From positions 248,001-312,000 of the forward strand of contig JAEPLS010000001.1 in assembly GCA_017644325.1 (NCBI GenBank): a stretch of 64,000 nucleotides of DNA. Direction: 5' to 3'. Below the pieces are notes generated by a model that had not been told where the DNA came from, did not search any database, and saw only the letters and a program-made list of their open reading frames with translations. Numbering within the stretch: the stretch's first letter is position 1; every line of letters starts with the position of its first letter. The DNA comes from Prochlorococcus marinus CUG1438 (GTDB lineage Bacteria > Cyanobacteriota > Cyanobacteriia > PCC-6307 > Cyanobiaceae). The position numbers and the translations under genes are program-made. Below, in pieces: positions 28,080 to 37,504 of this stretch.

Positions 28080-29441
28080 ATGTCTAGCAAATTATCGACT
28101 TTTATTTGTCAGAATTGCGGATCTGAAACTTCTCAATACTTTGGTAAATGCCTGAATTGCAACTCATGGAATTCAATTGTTGAAGAAGTAAAAAGTAAGA
28201 CATCTAAATATAAAGAAATAAAAAATATAAAAAATAGTAAAAAATCTATACCCTTTAATGAGATTTCATCAAAAAAAATATCTAGATTTACAACTGGTTT
28301 TAGGGAATTTGATAGAGTTTTAGGAGGTGGAATAGTACCTGGATCTGTTGTTTTACTAGGGGGAGAACCAGGTATAGGTAAAAGCACAATAGTTCTTCAA
28401 TCAGCAGGAAAAATATCTCTTAATGAGAAAGTTTTATACATAACTGCAGAAGAATCTTTAGAACAAGTAAAAATTAGATGGGAAAGATTGAACCAAAAAA
28501 GTATTGATTTAAAAATTTTTGCTGAAACCAATTTGTCCTTAATTATCGAAGAGATAAAATGTGTAAATCCAAGTTTCGCAATTATAGATAGTATTCAAGC
28601 CATCTATAATCATGAGATGCAAAGTTCGCCTGGATCTGTTTCTCAAGTTAGAGAATGTTCATCTGAATTGCAAAATCTTGCCAAAGACAATAATATTGCT
28701 CTTTTAATAATTGGTCATGTAACCAAAGATGGTGCTTTAGCTGGTCCTAAAACTCTAGAGCATTTAGTTGATACAGTAATAAACTTTGAAGGAGATAATA
28801 TTTCCTCACATAGATTACTTAGAAGTATAAAAAATCGATTTGGATCAACCTTTGAAATTGGAATTTTTGAAATGTTAGAAGAGGGCTTACGAGAGATCAA
28901 GAACCCAAGTTCAATTTTTACAAATAAAGAAAATATTTCAGGTGTGACAACTACTATTACAAATGAAGGTACTCGACCATTAGCAGTTGACATACAAGCA
29001 CTGGTAAATAAAACCTTTTATAGTAATCCAAGACGAACTACAACTGGAATCAGCATAAATAGATTACATCAAATACTAGCTGTTATTGAAAAACACGTAG
29101 GTATAAAATTATCTGAATTTGATTGTTATATAGCTACTGGTGGGGGGTTTGAGATTAATGATCCCTCATCTGACTTAGGTGTAGCAATATCAATTTTATC
29201 AAGTTTAAAAAATATTCCACCTATAGCAAGTAGCTCATTTATTGGGGAATTAGGCTTAAGCGGTCAGGTTAGAAAATCGAATAACCTTCGAACAAAGATC
29301 GAGGAAGCTGTAAGACTAGGTATCAAAAATATAGTAGTGCCAAAATTAGAGGATGAACTAAATAATAATTTTCAAAATTTAATAAATATCAAAGAGATTT
29401 CCAATATTAAAGAAGCAGTTGAATATTCTTTATCAGAGTAG
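28080..29441 (+). CDS. radA: DNA repair protein RadA
   Basis: RecA-like branch-migration factor in homologous recombination. The N-terminal C4 zinc finger is CQNCGSETSQYFGKCLNCNSW; the Walker A is GGEPGIGKST (about residues 94-103) after a KNRFG-type RadA motif later in the chain (KNRFGS near 251), and the C-terminal Lon-protease-like domain has FDCYIATGGGFEINDPSSDLG. 453 residues is standard. It diverges from rpaB with a 107-base gap. Confidence 0.94.
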   Translation: MSSKLSTFICQNCGSETSQYFGKCLNCNSWNSIVEEVKSKTSKYKEIKNIKNSKKSIPFNEISSKKISRFTTGFREFDRVLGGGIVPGSVVLLGGEPGIGKSTIVLQSAGKISLNEKVLYITAEESLEQVKIRWERLNQKSIDLKIFAETNLSLIIEEIKCVNPSFAIIDSIQAIYNHEMQSSPGSVSQVRECSSELQNLAKDNNIALLIIGHVTKDGALAGPKTLEHLVDTVINFEGDNISSHRLLRSIKNRFGSTFEIGIFEMLEEGLREIKNPSSIFTNKENISGVTTTITNEGTRPLAVDIQALVNKTFYSNPRRTTTGISINRLHQILAVIEKHVGIKLSEFDCYIATGGGFEINDPSSDLGVAISILSSLKNIPPIASSSFIGELGLSGQVRKSNNLRTKIEEAVRLGIKNIVVPKLEDELNNNFQNLINIKEISNIKEAVEYSLSE

Positions 29442-29446
29442 AAATA

Positions 29447-29968
29447 TTAGAGATACATATCGATTGAACTTCTTCCTGAGTTTTTCAACCAATTCTCAAT
29501 ATCTAGATAACCACCTGGATATAGTCTCACTGCTTTAGACCAGACTTCAGCAGCTTTATCAAACCAAATATCTCTCTGATCTAAATCACCATTTTGCTCT
29601 GCGTATCTTCCCCTTTTTTCATAAATTAGACCTATATTTTTAAGGCATGATGGCTGTTTGGGATTTTCTACTAGTGCTTTTTCATAAGTTTCAATAGACA
29701 AATCCTCTTCACCGTTACTCATGTATATTATTGCCATATTTTTTAAAGTCTCACCCCTATCAATTTTATTTTCTTCAAGCAGTAAACTCTCTTTGTAATA
29801 CTCTAATGCTTCCGAATAATCCCCATTATTTTGTGCAGCTAGGCCATCTCTATAATAGATATAAGCTTTTTTTTCTTTCTCTGCAATAGGCATTATTTTT
29901 ACTATGGATTCAGCAATTACAGTAAAAGCTTTATCAATAAAATTGTCTCTGTTTTGATTACTAGGCAC
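29447..29968 (-). CDS. ycf3: Photosystem I assembly protein Ycf3
   Basis: TPR protein needed to assemble photosystem I in the thylakoid membrane. The frame is open upstream to an ATG at 30061, but residues 1-31 of that version are a hydrophobic, unconserved stretch; the family N-terminus [18 protein letters not shown] begins right after a GTG at 29968, giving 173 residues, the normal Ycf3 length. Three TPR units follow: [42 protein letters not shown] and [21 protein letters not shown]. It converges on radA with a five-base gap. Confidence 0.92.
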   Translation of the reverse strand: MPSNQNRDNFIDKAFTVIAESIVKIMPIAEKEKKAYIYYRDGLAAQNNGDYSEALEYYKESLLLEENKIDRGETLKNMAIIYMSNGEEDLSIETYEKALVENPKQPSCLKNIGLIYEKRGRYAEQNGDLDQRDIWFDKAAEVWSKAVRLYPGGYLDIENWLKNSGRSSIDMYL

Positions 29969-30089
29969 TGCTCTAAATCTAATAAAATTAATATAGTAAT
30001 TTAAAAAATAACTATTTAAAAAGTCTATAACATTTATTATTATAGTTAAAAATAAGCTCAAGCATTAATTTGCTTCTATCGAGAAAAAT

Positions 30090-32384
30090 ATGGAGAGCAT
30101 TCAATTAAGCATTACAGGAATGAAGTGCGGAGGTTGTGTGAGTACTGTTGAAAAAATATTGAATAATTCTGATGGCATTGAAAATGTTTCTGTTAACTTA
30201 CTTACTGAAAGTGCATATTTTGAAATTACCCAGAAACATATAGCAATAGAAACAGTTCTCGAAAATCTAAAGGAGAATGGTTTTCCATCAAAGATTTATA
30301 TAAATGATTTTTCAAAAAAAATAAATAAATCAGAATTAGAAAAAAAAAAGAAATGGAATAATCAATGGAAAAAACTAACTTTTGCCTTATTACTTTTAGT
30401 GTTTTCAGGTTTAGGTCATCTCGCAGAAGGAAGATATATAAATTTTCCAATATTAGGTAATATATTTTTTCACGCTTCATTAGCAACATTAGCTCTATTA
30501 CTTCCTGGCAGAGAAATAATTATAAATGGATTTAAATCATTTATAAAAAACTGTCCAAATATGGATTCTTTAGTAGCTCTTGGAGTAACTAGCGCATATA
30601 CAACAAGTCTTCTATCCTTGATATTTCCTGCCACTGGTTTTCCTTGTTTTTTTAATGAACCAGTTATGCTATTAGGCTTTATACTGATTGGCCGATTCTT
30701 AGAAGAAAGAGCAAGATACCAAACTGGTTCATCAATTGGAGAGTTATTAGATCTTCAACCTGAAATGGCAAATATCTATACTGAAGATAATCAAATACTC
30801 TCAGTAAGAGTAAACACTTTAAGACCTAATCAAGAGATTCAAGTTTTAGCAGGAGACAGAGTACCTGCAGACTGCATTATTACTCGCGGTACTTCATATG
30901 TTGATGTTTCACATATAACTGGAGAATCCAAACCTATCGAAGTAAAAGAAGGAGACAATCTATCTAGTGGATCTTTAAATCTTAATTCAACTCTTAGACT
31001 TAAAGTACAAAAGGTAGGAGGGGATTCTTCTCTCGCAAAACTAGTCAGTCTTATTGAGTCCGTAAATGCTAGAAAACCTCGTATTCAAAGAATTGCAGAT
31101 GAGATTGCAGGAAAATTTACTTACTTTGTACTTATTTTTGCCACTTTAACTTTCTTCTTTTGGTGGAAGGGAGCAATAAACATTTGGCCTGATTTATTAA
31201 TTCATAATCATCAATTCAGCACTTACTCAAGTCACACACTTCATAGTTCGCTTGGTAGTAATGCTGAGAATTTCCTGAGTTTAGCAATCCAATTGTCAAT
31301 TGCAGTTTTAGTAATAGCTTGTCCATGTGCATTAGGTTTAGCCACTCCAACTGTAATAACTGTTGCATCTGGTAAAGCAGCAAAAAAAGGTATTTTATTT
31401 AAAGGCGGGGACAAAATAGAGATGGCTTCAAAAATTAATCACATTATTTTTGATAAGACAGGTACTTTAACAAAAGGTAAACCTTTCATTGTTGATTATA
31501 AAAATAATAATGATCATTCATTTTTATTAAGAATAGCTGCCAGTTTAGAAAAGGAAAGTAGACATCCAATCGCAGATGCCTTAACTCAAGAGGCAAAAAA
31601 ACAAAATTTAAGTTTATTTCCAATAAAAAAAATTCTTACCCATTCAGGTCGAGGTATTTCTGGAGAACTTGATTCAATTGATGGACTTATTAGTATTGGG
31701 AATATTGAATGGCTCCTAAGCAAAGGAATAATTATTGATAATGATTCAAAAAAAGTCATTGAAAATGAAGAGACAAAAACAAACACTATCATTGGAGTAA
31801 GTATCAAGGATAAGTTATTAGGCTTTATTTTATTAGGAGATTTACTAAGAGAGGATTCAATTAAAACAGTTCAAAATTTGAGAAAAAACAAATTTAAAAT
31901 TAATATTTTGAGTGGAGATAGAAAACAAACAGTTTTAGCTTTAGCAAAAAAAATTGGTTGTAAAGAAACAGAAGTAAAATGGGATCTTCTTCCTGAAATG
32001 AAGCTGAAGACTATAGAAAATTTAAAAATAAATAATAAAGTAGCAATGATTGGTGATGGTATTAATGATGCCCCAGCCTTAGCATCCTCAGACTTAGGCA
32101 TTGCGGTAGGGTCAGGAACTCAAATAGCCAAGGCAAATGCAGATGTAGTCTTGATGGGAGATCAACTCAATGGATTACCCTATGCATTAAATATCGCAAA
32201 AAAAACTATCAGAAAGATAAAGCAAAATCTAATATGGGCTTTTGGTTACAACTTATTAGCTATTCCTATAGCAGCTGGCATTTTATTGCCTAAATACGGA
32301 ATACTTCTTACCCCATCGATAGCAGCATTACTTATGGCCACAAGTTCTATTACAGTTGTAATTAATGCTTTATCATTGGATTAA
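30090..32384 (+). CDS. Copper-transporting P1B-type ATPase
   Basis: Heavy-metal pump of the CtaA/PacS kind, which in cyanobacteria delivers copper to plastocyanin and cytochrome oxidase. The HMA domain has GMKCGGC with Cys13 and Cys16. Then eight helices, the phosphatase motif TGES, the ion-binding CPC in VIACPCALGLATPT, the phosphorylation site DKTGTLT, the HP locus RHPIADAL and the hinge MIGDGINDAPALA all follow in order. 764 residues is typical. The thymidylate kinase gene starts immediately after its stop. Whether this is the plasma-membrane or thylakoid pump is not readable. Confidence 0.92.
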   Translation: MESIQLSITGMKCGGCVSTVEKILNNSDGIENVSVNLLTESAYFEITQKHIAIETVLENLKENGFPSKIYINDFSKKINKSELEKKKKWNNQWKKLTFALLLLVFSGLGHLAEGRYINFPILGNIFFHASLATLALLLPGREIIINGFKSFIKNCPNMDSLVALGVTSAYTTSLLSLIFPATGFPCFFNEPVMLLGFILIGRFLEERARYQTGSSIGELLDLQPEMANIYTEDNQILSVRVNTLRPNQEIQVLAGDRVPADCIITRGTSYVDVSHITGESKPIEVKEGDNLSSGSLNLNSTLRLKVQKVGGDSSLAKLVSLIESVNARKPRIQRIADEIAGKFTYFVLIFATLTFFFWWKGAINIWPDLLIHNHQFSTYSSHTLHSSLGSNAENFLSLAIQLSIAVLVIACPCALGLATPTVITVASGKAAKKGILFKGGDKIEMASKINHIIFDKTGTLTKGKPFIVDYKNNNDHSFLLRIAASLEKESRHPIADALTQEAKKQNLSLFPIKKILTHSGRGISGELDSIDGLISIGNIEWLLSKGIIIDNDSKKVIENEETKTNTIIGVSIKDKLLGFILLGDLLREDSIKTVQNLRKNKFKINILSGDRKQTVLALAKKIGCKETEVKWDLLPEMKLKTIENLKINNKVAMIGDGINDAPALASSDLGIAVGSGTQIAKANADVVLMGDQLNGLPYALNIAKKTIRKIKQNLIWAFGYNLLAIPIAAGILLPKYGILLTPSIAALLMATSSITVVINALSLD

Positions 32385-33017
32385 ATGGAAGGGAAATTTA
32401 TTGTTATTGAAGGAATTGATGGATGTGGCAAGAGTACCCAAATAAACGAGCTATCTAGATGGCTCCCAAATAGTGGTCTTTTAAATACAGAATCTAAATT
32501 AATCACTACAAGAGAACCTGGAGGCAGTCAGCTAGGCAGAACATTAAGAAGAATTATTCTTGAAGACAATGAAAATAACAAGCCTTCATCACTCGCTGAA
32601 TTATTACTTTATTCAGCAGATAGAGCTGAGCATGTTTCAAAGATTATTGCACCTGCCTTAAAAAATAATGATTGGGTGATTAGCGATAGATTTTCAGACT
32701 CAACCTTGGCTTATCAAGGGTATGGAAGAAAAATAGATTTTGAAATAATTCAAAATATTGAATCTATTGTTTGTCAAGGAGTACATCCTGACCTAACTTT
32801 CTTCTTAGAAATTTCTCCAGAAGAAAGTATCTTGCGAAGAAAAAATAAGATTCCAGATAGAATAGAGTCAGAAGGTATTAGATTTTTAGAGAAAGTAAAT
32901 GAAGGCTTTAAACTAATTGCCAAAAAAAAAGAATGGATAGTCATATCTGCCTCTCAAAATATTCAAACGATTTCTAATGAGATTAAAGAAACTCTTTTAA
33001 AAAATTTCTCTAAGTAA
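32385..33017 (+). CDS. tmk: Thymidylate kinase
   Basis: Phosphorylates dTMP to dTDP. The P-loop [10 protein letters not shown] is at residues 10-19, the DR(Y/F) block is [19 protein letters not shown] is the dTMP-binding segment, and RIESEG is in the LID region. 210 residues. The ATG directly follows the copper ATPase stop and holB begins two bases after the tmk stop, so the three genes form a tight set; tmk-holB adjacency is widespread in bacteria. Confidence 0.95.
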   Translation: MEGKFIVIEGIDGCGKSTQINELSRWLPNSGLLNTESKLITTREPGGSQLGRTLRRIILEDNENNKPSSLAELLLYSADRAEHVSKIIAPALKNNDWVISDRFSDSTLAYQGYGRKIDFEIIQNIESIVCQGVHPDLTFFLEISPEESILRRKNKIPDRIESEGIRFLEKVNEGFKLIAKKKEWIVISASQNIQTISNEIKETLLKNFSK

Positions 33018-33019
33018 AA

Positions 33020-33982
33020 ATGATTGAAATTAAAAAAAATAATTTTTCATTTAATGAAGAAATAAATACAAGTCTAATAAGCATCATTAAAAACAAATCC
33101 TTTGCTAATGGTTATATATTTTCTGGTGCGGAAGGGTTAGGGAAAAAACAGACTGCTCTTAAATTCATAAATGAGATTTTCAAGCTCTACTCCTCAAGCG
33201 GGAATATAGAAGAAAAAATTACCAATAATAATCATCCTGATTTTCTGATTATTGAACCCAGTTCTCCTATAGAAGCCAAAAGATCAAAAAATCCTGATCC
33301 TGAACAAATCAAAAAAAGTGGATCTGAGATTATTAAGATTGCTCAAATTCGCAATATCAAAACTTTCCTTGGTCAAAAATCAATAAACTCTGAAAAGAAA
33401 ATTATTTTAATTCTTGATGCGCACCTTTTAAATGAACCTGCTTCAAATTGCCTTTTAAAAACCTTAGAAGAGCCTAGCAATGGTATTTTTATTTTATTAA
33501 CATCAAAATTAAATCTGCTCTTAGATACGATAATTTCAAGATGTCAAATAGTAAGGTTTCGCTCCTTTTCTAGTAAACAAATAAAATCCATTTTAAAAGA
33601 TTATATAGATCCTTCTAGATTAAATATAAATAGAGGCATAAAAATCGAAGACCTTATAAATTCTGCCAATGGTTCACCTGTTCAATTATTAAAGAATATT
33701 CAAATTTGGAATGATTTATCTGATGAAATAACGGCTCAATTAGAATATCCAATAAAGAATAATTTAAAAATTCTCGAAGTATCTAAATTAATTTCCGAAA
33801 AATTAGAAGTTTACCAACAGATTTATTTAGTCAATTTCATTCAAATTATTTGGTGGAGAAAGACAAAAAAAGTAAATCTCATAAAAAAACTTGAAAACTT
33901 AAAAATTTACTTAAGAAAAAAAGTTCAACCAAGATTGGCATGGGAAACAACTTTTTTGAAGATTTCAATGGAGGGGATATGA
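33020..33982 (+). CDS. holB: DNA polymerase III delta-prime subunit
   Basis: Clamp-loader subunit, 320 residues. The N-terminal AAA+ part has a P-loop variant GAEGLGKKQTALKF (about 36-49), the sensor segment KKIILILDAHLLNEPASNCLLKTLEEPS and the SRC motif (TIISRCQIVRF), as in delta-prime proteins. The C-terminal part is poorly conserved. Two bases after tmk on the same strand. It converges with rpaA, with three bases between the stop codons. Confidence 0.9.
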   Translation: MIEIKKNNFSFNEEINTSLISIIKNKSFANGYIFSGAEGLGKKQTALKFINEIFKLYSSSGNIEEKITNNNHPDFLIIEPSSPIEAKRSKNPDPEQIKKSGSEIIKIAQIRNIKTFLGQKSINSEKKIILILDAHLLNEPASNCLLKTLEEPSNGIFILLTSKLNLLLDTIISRCQIVRFRSFSSKQIKSILKDYIDPSRLNINRGIKIEDLINSANGSPVQLLKNIQIWNDLSDEITAQLEYPIKNNLKILEVSKLISEKLEVYQQIYLVNFIQIIWWRKTKKVNLIKKLENLKIYLRKKVQPRLAWETTFLKISMEGI

Positions 33983-33985
33983 AAT

Positions 33986-34768
33986 TTAATCTATTGAAGA
34001 ATTTATCAAATCAGGTTTTCTAGCTTGATCAAATTCTTGTTTTGCAGTGGCAACTTGAGAACCAATAGGTAATTCTAGACAATATCCAGCTCCATATACA
34101 GTTTTGATATATATAGGCTTACGTGGGTCGGGTTCTAACTTAGTTCTCAAATGTCTGATGTGAACTCTGATTGTCTCAATATCATCATCAGGTTCATATC
34201 CCCATACTTCTTTAAGAATCAATGCTGGTGATACGGTTTGTCCATGCCTTTGTAAAAGACAATGAAGTAATTCAAATTCAAGGTGCGTTAATCTAACAGG
34301 AGATTCAAACCAAATCGCCTCAAATCTTTCTGGGACTAAAGTGAGAGGTCCATAATTTAAGATTTCTTGCTGGTTAGTAGAATTCAACTGTGCTCTGCTA
34401 GTTCTCCTCAATAAGGCTTTGATACGGACATGTAGTTCTTCTAGATCAAATGGTTTAGTGATGTAGTCATCAGCTCCAGAATTGAATCCAGTAACTTTGT
34501 CTTTGAGACCACCCAATGCTGTTATCATCAAAATTGGAATATTTGATGTTCTTTCGTCTCTTCTAAGTCGCTGGCATAAAGTTAATCCATCAACACTTGG
34601 CAACATTAAATCTAAGAGTATTAAATCTGGCGAGTATTGAAGGGCCAGTGCTTGCCCTTTTATGCCATCTTCAGCTTTTTGAACATTGAATCCAGAATGT
34701 TCTAAATGCCTAGCTACCAAGTCACGCATATCACGATCATCTTCAATTAAAAGGATTGAAATTTTCAT
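33986..34768 (-). CDS. rpaA: OmpR-family response regulator RpaA
   Basis: Master output regulator of the circadian system in cyanobacteria, also affecting phycobilisome/photosystem coupling. The receiver has EDD at 9-11, phospho-Asp53 in LILLDLMLP and [20 protein letters not shown] with the conserved Lys. The winged-helix domain carries [30 protein letters not shown] and VYGAGYCL. 260 residues. It lies alone upstream of a long non-coding gap; its kinase SasA is not in the window. Confidence 0.95.
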   Translation of the reverse strand: MKISILLIEDDRDMRDLVARHLEHSGFNVQKAEDGIKGQALALQYSPDLILLDLMLPSVDGLTLCQRLRRDERTSNIPILMITALGGLKDKVTGFNSGADDYITKPFDLEELHVRIKALLRRTSRAQLNSTNQQEILNYGPLTLVPERFEAIWFESPVRLTHLEFELLHCLLQRHGQTVSPALILKEVWGYEPDDDIETIRVHIRHLRTKLEPDPRKPIYIKTVYGAGYCLELPIGSQVATAKQEFDQARKPDLINSSID

Positions 34769-35170
34769 ATTTCTAGACTATTAAACATAAGTTAGAATTT
34801 AGTAATACGATTCTCTCAAGAATTTTGAAAGATTGCAGAGTTAATGTAAACAATTTTATCAAATAGATAAATTAATAAGCCCAATAATGACAAGGTATTA
34901 GAAAGAAATAACAAATTTAAATAAATTTTAATTTTTATAATTTCTTTCGATTTTATTAATTATTTCTTAATAATCAGAAGATTTTTTGCGATAAGTGGAT
35001 CAGAAATCCTTGAATTACTAGATTAACTTTGACATAGCAAAACGTTTCAGAATAAATTTAAGTTACAATTTTCATCTTCCAAGAAAGTTTGCACTGAATT
35101 TATAATTTCTATATATCTCTATATGTTTAAGCTAAGAATTTTGTCTATATTGAAAAAAATCTAAACATTT
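34769..35170. other. 402-base intergenic gap, mostly AT-rich
   Basis: No open frame of note, tRNA-like fold or family motif is visible between rpaA and the 119-aa gene. It must hold the rpaA promoter (reading left) and the promoter of the rightward gene. The length is far above the usual gap in this window and marks the left edge of the loosely packed segment that ends at the tRNA-Asn gene. Confidence 0.6.
35029..35057 (+). promoter_or_regulatory. Possible sigma70-type promoter for the 119-aa gene
   Basis: A perfect -35 hexamer TTGACA at 35029-35034 is followed after 17 bases by ATAAAT at 35052-35057, a weak -10 match. This would leave a leader of about 105 bases before the ATG at 35171. In such AT-rich DNA -10 matches arise by chance, so only the -35 box with correct spacing gives the call weight. 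Confidence 0.3.
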
Positions 35171-35530
35171 ATGAAAAAGGAGTCATCTACCTATATAGAT
35201 TTATCTAAAAAGCAACTCGAAAAACTTAAAGAATTTTACATTCAAAAAAAAGTTGAATCGATGAGTCATCAAGAACTCAAACAGTACGTGCTAGAAATTA
35301 TTTCTCATCAGATAAACAACACCATCGGCAAAGAAGAAGAAATGGAAGCTTGGAATGAAATGTCAGATTTTTTTGGAGAGCAATTTGAGTTATTTATCTT
35401 AGAAGTCAAAACAAAATTTTGTAATGAAAAGAACTCAGTTGAAAATGAAATAGATCCTCAGCAACAAAGATTAAATTTACTTGAAAAGAATTGTTTAGAT
35501 AAAAAGCAAAAGGATATGTGGGATGACTAG
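35171..35530 (+). CDS. Hypothetical protein, acidic and helical
   Basis: A 119-residue protein of unknown function. It is hydrophilic, rich in Lys, Glu and Gln, and predicted helical throughout, with a middle section EEEMEAWNEMSDFFGEQFELFILEV and a tail DKKQKDMWDD. There is no signal peptide, no membrane segment and only two cysteines without a motif. It stands alone between two long gaps and next to the restriction-modification genes. It may be a core gene of this lineage or island cargo; the sequence alone does not decide. Confidence 0.65.
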   Translation: MKKESSTYIDLSKKQLEKLKEFYIQKKVESMSHQELKQYVLEIISHQINNTIGKEEEMEAWNEMSDFFGEQFELFILEVKTKFCNEKNSVENEIDPQQQRLNLLEKNCLDKKQKDMWDD

Positions 35531-35789
35531 AACTTCTTGTAAAACAAAAATATACCTTGACTATAAAAACCGATAAATTTTGTAATAAAATGAGGAATAA
35601 GTTAGTCATAGACTAATCTGAAAAGATATTTGTTTATAAATAAGGAGAAAACAAGAAAACATTCAAGTTTTTATTACTTAGTGGAGTTAATTTGAGACCG
35701 AAAATATCAAGACATTTCTTCTTATGAACTATAATCTTTAAAATTTTACTTAATTTTTATTAATTAATTTCATAAAGAGGATCAATTAA

Positions 35790-36620
35790 ATGGTAATAAC
35801 ACCATTAAATAAGAATAAACTGGAAAATTTTTTCAATCGAGATGCACAAAATCTACTTAAATATTTTTTATTTAAAGCAATCTTTTCTCAACCGGAATTA
35901 GTCAATAATCAGTCCGAGATTCCTATTCAAGTCCCAAAAGAACATATAGAACAATGGTTGGTCCAATGTTTAGGAGCAGATCCTGTCGGTTCTGGAAGTT
36001 ATCCTGTAGATATTATCAATCTCAATAAAAAATATGGCGCAGATGCAAAAATGCTCTCCTGGAATGGCAAGAAAGGTTCTTTATCGGGAGAAACCTCGTT
36101 AGCACAAAAATTTAAGGATGCAGGTAATGACCTAGATGATGCCTTTAGGAATAGACAATTCGATGGGATTGTTAATGATTGGTCTAAATTATTAAAAAAT
36201 AAATTATTGCATGTTAAAAATGACTACAAAGGATTAGACGAAATTTATTATTTTTTTGTTATTCGTCAAAATAATATTTTTCATGTATGTGGAATGGAGG
36301 TTGACATAAACAAAATAGATTATATTTGTGTTGACAGAACCTCTTCGGCATCTATATGGATCAAAAATCTTATAGATTCAAATTATGGAGAGTCAAAAAT
36401 ATATAAAGCGAAAAAAAGGATGGAATTAAGACTCTATCCTTATAAATGGATAGAAAATAATTTAGTAATTAGTTTTGATAACTCAACTTTAAATATTGAA
36501 AATAAAGAATTGATCGGTATGGATATTAATGAATTATATTCACATTCATTTTATAATTTTACAAATTTGTTCAAAACAATTATTGGAGACCCAAAGTTAG
36601 ATACTTTTAAAAATAAGTAA
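35790..36620 (+). CDS. Candidate type II restriction endonuclease (PD-(D/E)XK-like)
   Basis: A 276-residue protein I do not recognise by name. Residues 66-89 read PVGSGSYPVDIINLNKKYGA then DAKML: Asp74 and the triad-like Asp85-Ala-Lys87, eleven residues apart, fit the PD-(D/E)XK nuclease core (P-[V]-D ... D-x-K). A following Glu/Asp-rich segment and beta strands (IYYFFVIRQNNIFHVCGMEVD) fit the fold. It lies 1.2 kb from a complete C5-cytosine methyltransferase, and unknown ORFs beside orphan-looking methyltransferases are commonly the cognate nuclease. An SD-like AGAGGA stands eight bases before the ATG, unusual among these genes. Nuclease activity is inference. Confidence 0.6.
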   Translation: MVITPLNKNKLENFFNRDAQNLLKYFLFKAIFSQPELVNNQSEIPIQVPKEHIEQWLVQCLGADPVGSGSYPVDIINLNKKYGADAKMLSWNGKKGSLSGETSLAQKFKDAGNDLDDAFRNRQFDGIVNDWSKLLKNKLLHVKNDYKGLDEIYYFFVIRQNNIFHVCGMEVDINKIDYICVDRTSSASIWIKNLIDSNYGESKIYKAKKRMELRLYPYKWIENNLVISFDNSTLNIENKELIGMDINELYSHSFYNFTNLFKTIIGDPKLDTFKNK

Positions 36621-36849
36621 AAAGACTTTGCTTAAAAGTAATTAAATTTTTCTTAACTAAAGTGACCATTCTCAGCACTAAAGATGGTTATAATTTTATA
36701 CCCACTATTCACAAGAAAAAATTCAAGAGAAACAAATATTGCCTAAAAGTGCAATACTTTACGCACGTACAAAGATGGATGCAGAAAACTATTGTATTTT
36801 AAGTAAGGATTTTATAAATGTTAATAACATTAAAAATTTTCTAAATTAA
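36621..36849. other. Gap between candidate nuclease and glycosylase holding two short frames
   Basis: One frame from GTG 36662 to a stop at 36802 encodes 46 residues (ILSTKDGYNFIPTIHKKKF then a basic tail); another from about 36694 to 36849 includes LPKSAILYARTKMDAENY and reads up to the stop just before the glycosylase ATG. The string SAILYAR resembles the start of serine recombinases, but nothing downstream continues that fold. Either could be chance or a gene remnant. Confidence 0.3.
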
Positions 36850-37461
36850 ATGTACTTAGAGTCAAAAAGTATTATTCAGAATCTTCAAAGTCAAGATAAG
36901 ACTTTTAGTTTAATAGTTAAGCAAATAGGTTATATAAATTTAGAAAAAAAAGAACTTAACTTTGAAGAATTGATAAAAATTATAATTAATCAACAACTTT
37001 CAAACCATATATCAAGCATAATTTTTCAACGTTTAAGGGACAAAATTAATAACTCCGAACTAATCTCACCTTTATCAATAATTGATTTTGATAATAAAAA
37101 ACTCAGGGACTTAGGTATTTCTCATTCAAAGATTTCTTTTATGAAAGAGACTGCTAAATATTTTATGGATTATCCATACATAATAAAAAAATGGGAAACC
37201 ATGAATGATGAAGATGCAAAAATTAAAATTCAAGAATTAAAGGGGTTTGGTCCTTGGTCTGCAAATATTATTCTATTATTTTATATGGGTAGAAATAATG
37301 TATTTCCATATAATGATTCAACTTTACAAAAAGCATATTTTAAAATTTATGGTGAAAGATTATCATCAAATCTCTCTCAAATTAATTGGGCAAGACCTTA
37401 TAGAAGTATAGTTGCGAGATATCTTTGGAAGTGGGTAGATAATGGTGCGAAAAAAATCTAA
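36850..37461 (+). CDS. AlkA-type HhH-GPD DNA glycosylase
   Basis: A 203-residue base-excision glycosylase of the HhH-GPD superfamily, AlkA/3-methyladenine glycosylase II branch. The substrate-side helix reads INQQLSNHISSIIFQRL (about 46-62), the helix-hairpin-helix is LKGFGPWSANIILLF (130-144), and the catalytic Asp is D156 in FPYNDSTLQKAY. It has no cysteines, so the 4Fe-4S loop of MutY/Nth/MIG enzymes is absent. It sits between the candidate nuclease and the methyltransferase, in the same orientation as the nuclease, 229 bases after it. Role in the cassette is unknown; repair of alkylated or deaminated bases is the family function. Confidence 0.82.
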   Translation: MYLESKSIIQNLQSQDKTFSLIVKQIGYINLEKKELNFEELIKIIINQQLSNHISSIIFQRLRDKINNSELISPLSIIDFDNKKLRDLGISHSKISFMKETAKYFMDYPYIIKKWETMNDEDAKIKIQELKGFGPWSANIILLFYMGRNNVFPYNDSTLQKAYFKIYGERLSSNLSQINWARPYRSIVARYLWKWVDNGAKKI

Positions 37462-37504
37462 TTATTTATATAAATCTTATACAATCATGAAATTAAATTC
37501 AGTC

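Noticed and set aside
29969-30061. ATG extension of ycf3 by 31 residues
   Set aside because: The added residues are hydrophobic and unlike Ycf3, whose N-terminus begins at the GTG at 29968.
34800-35200. Attachment-site copy of the tRNA-Asn 3' end at the left edge of the island
   Set aside because: I searched by eye for the T-arm/acceptor sequence and found no convincing match.
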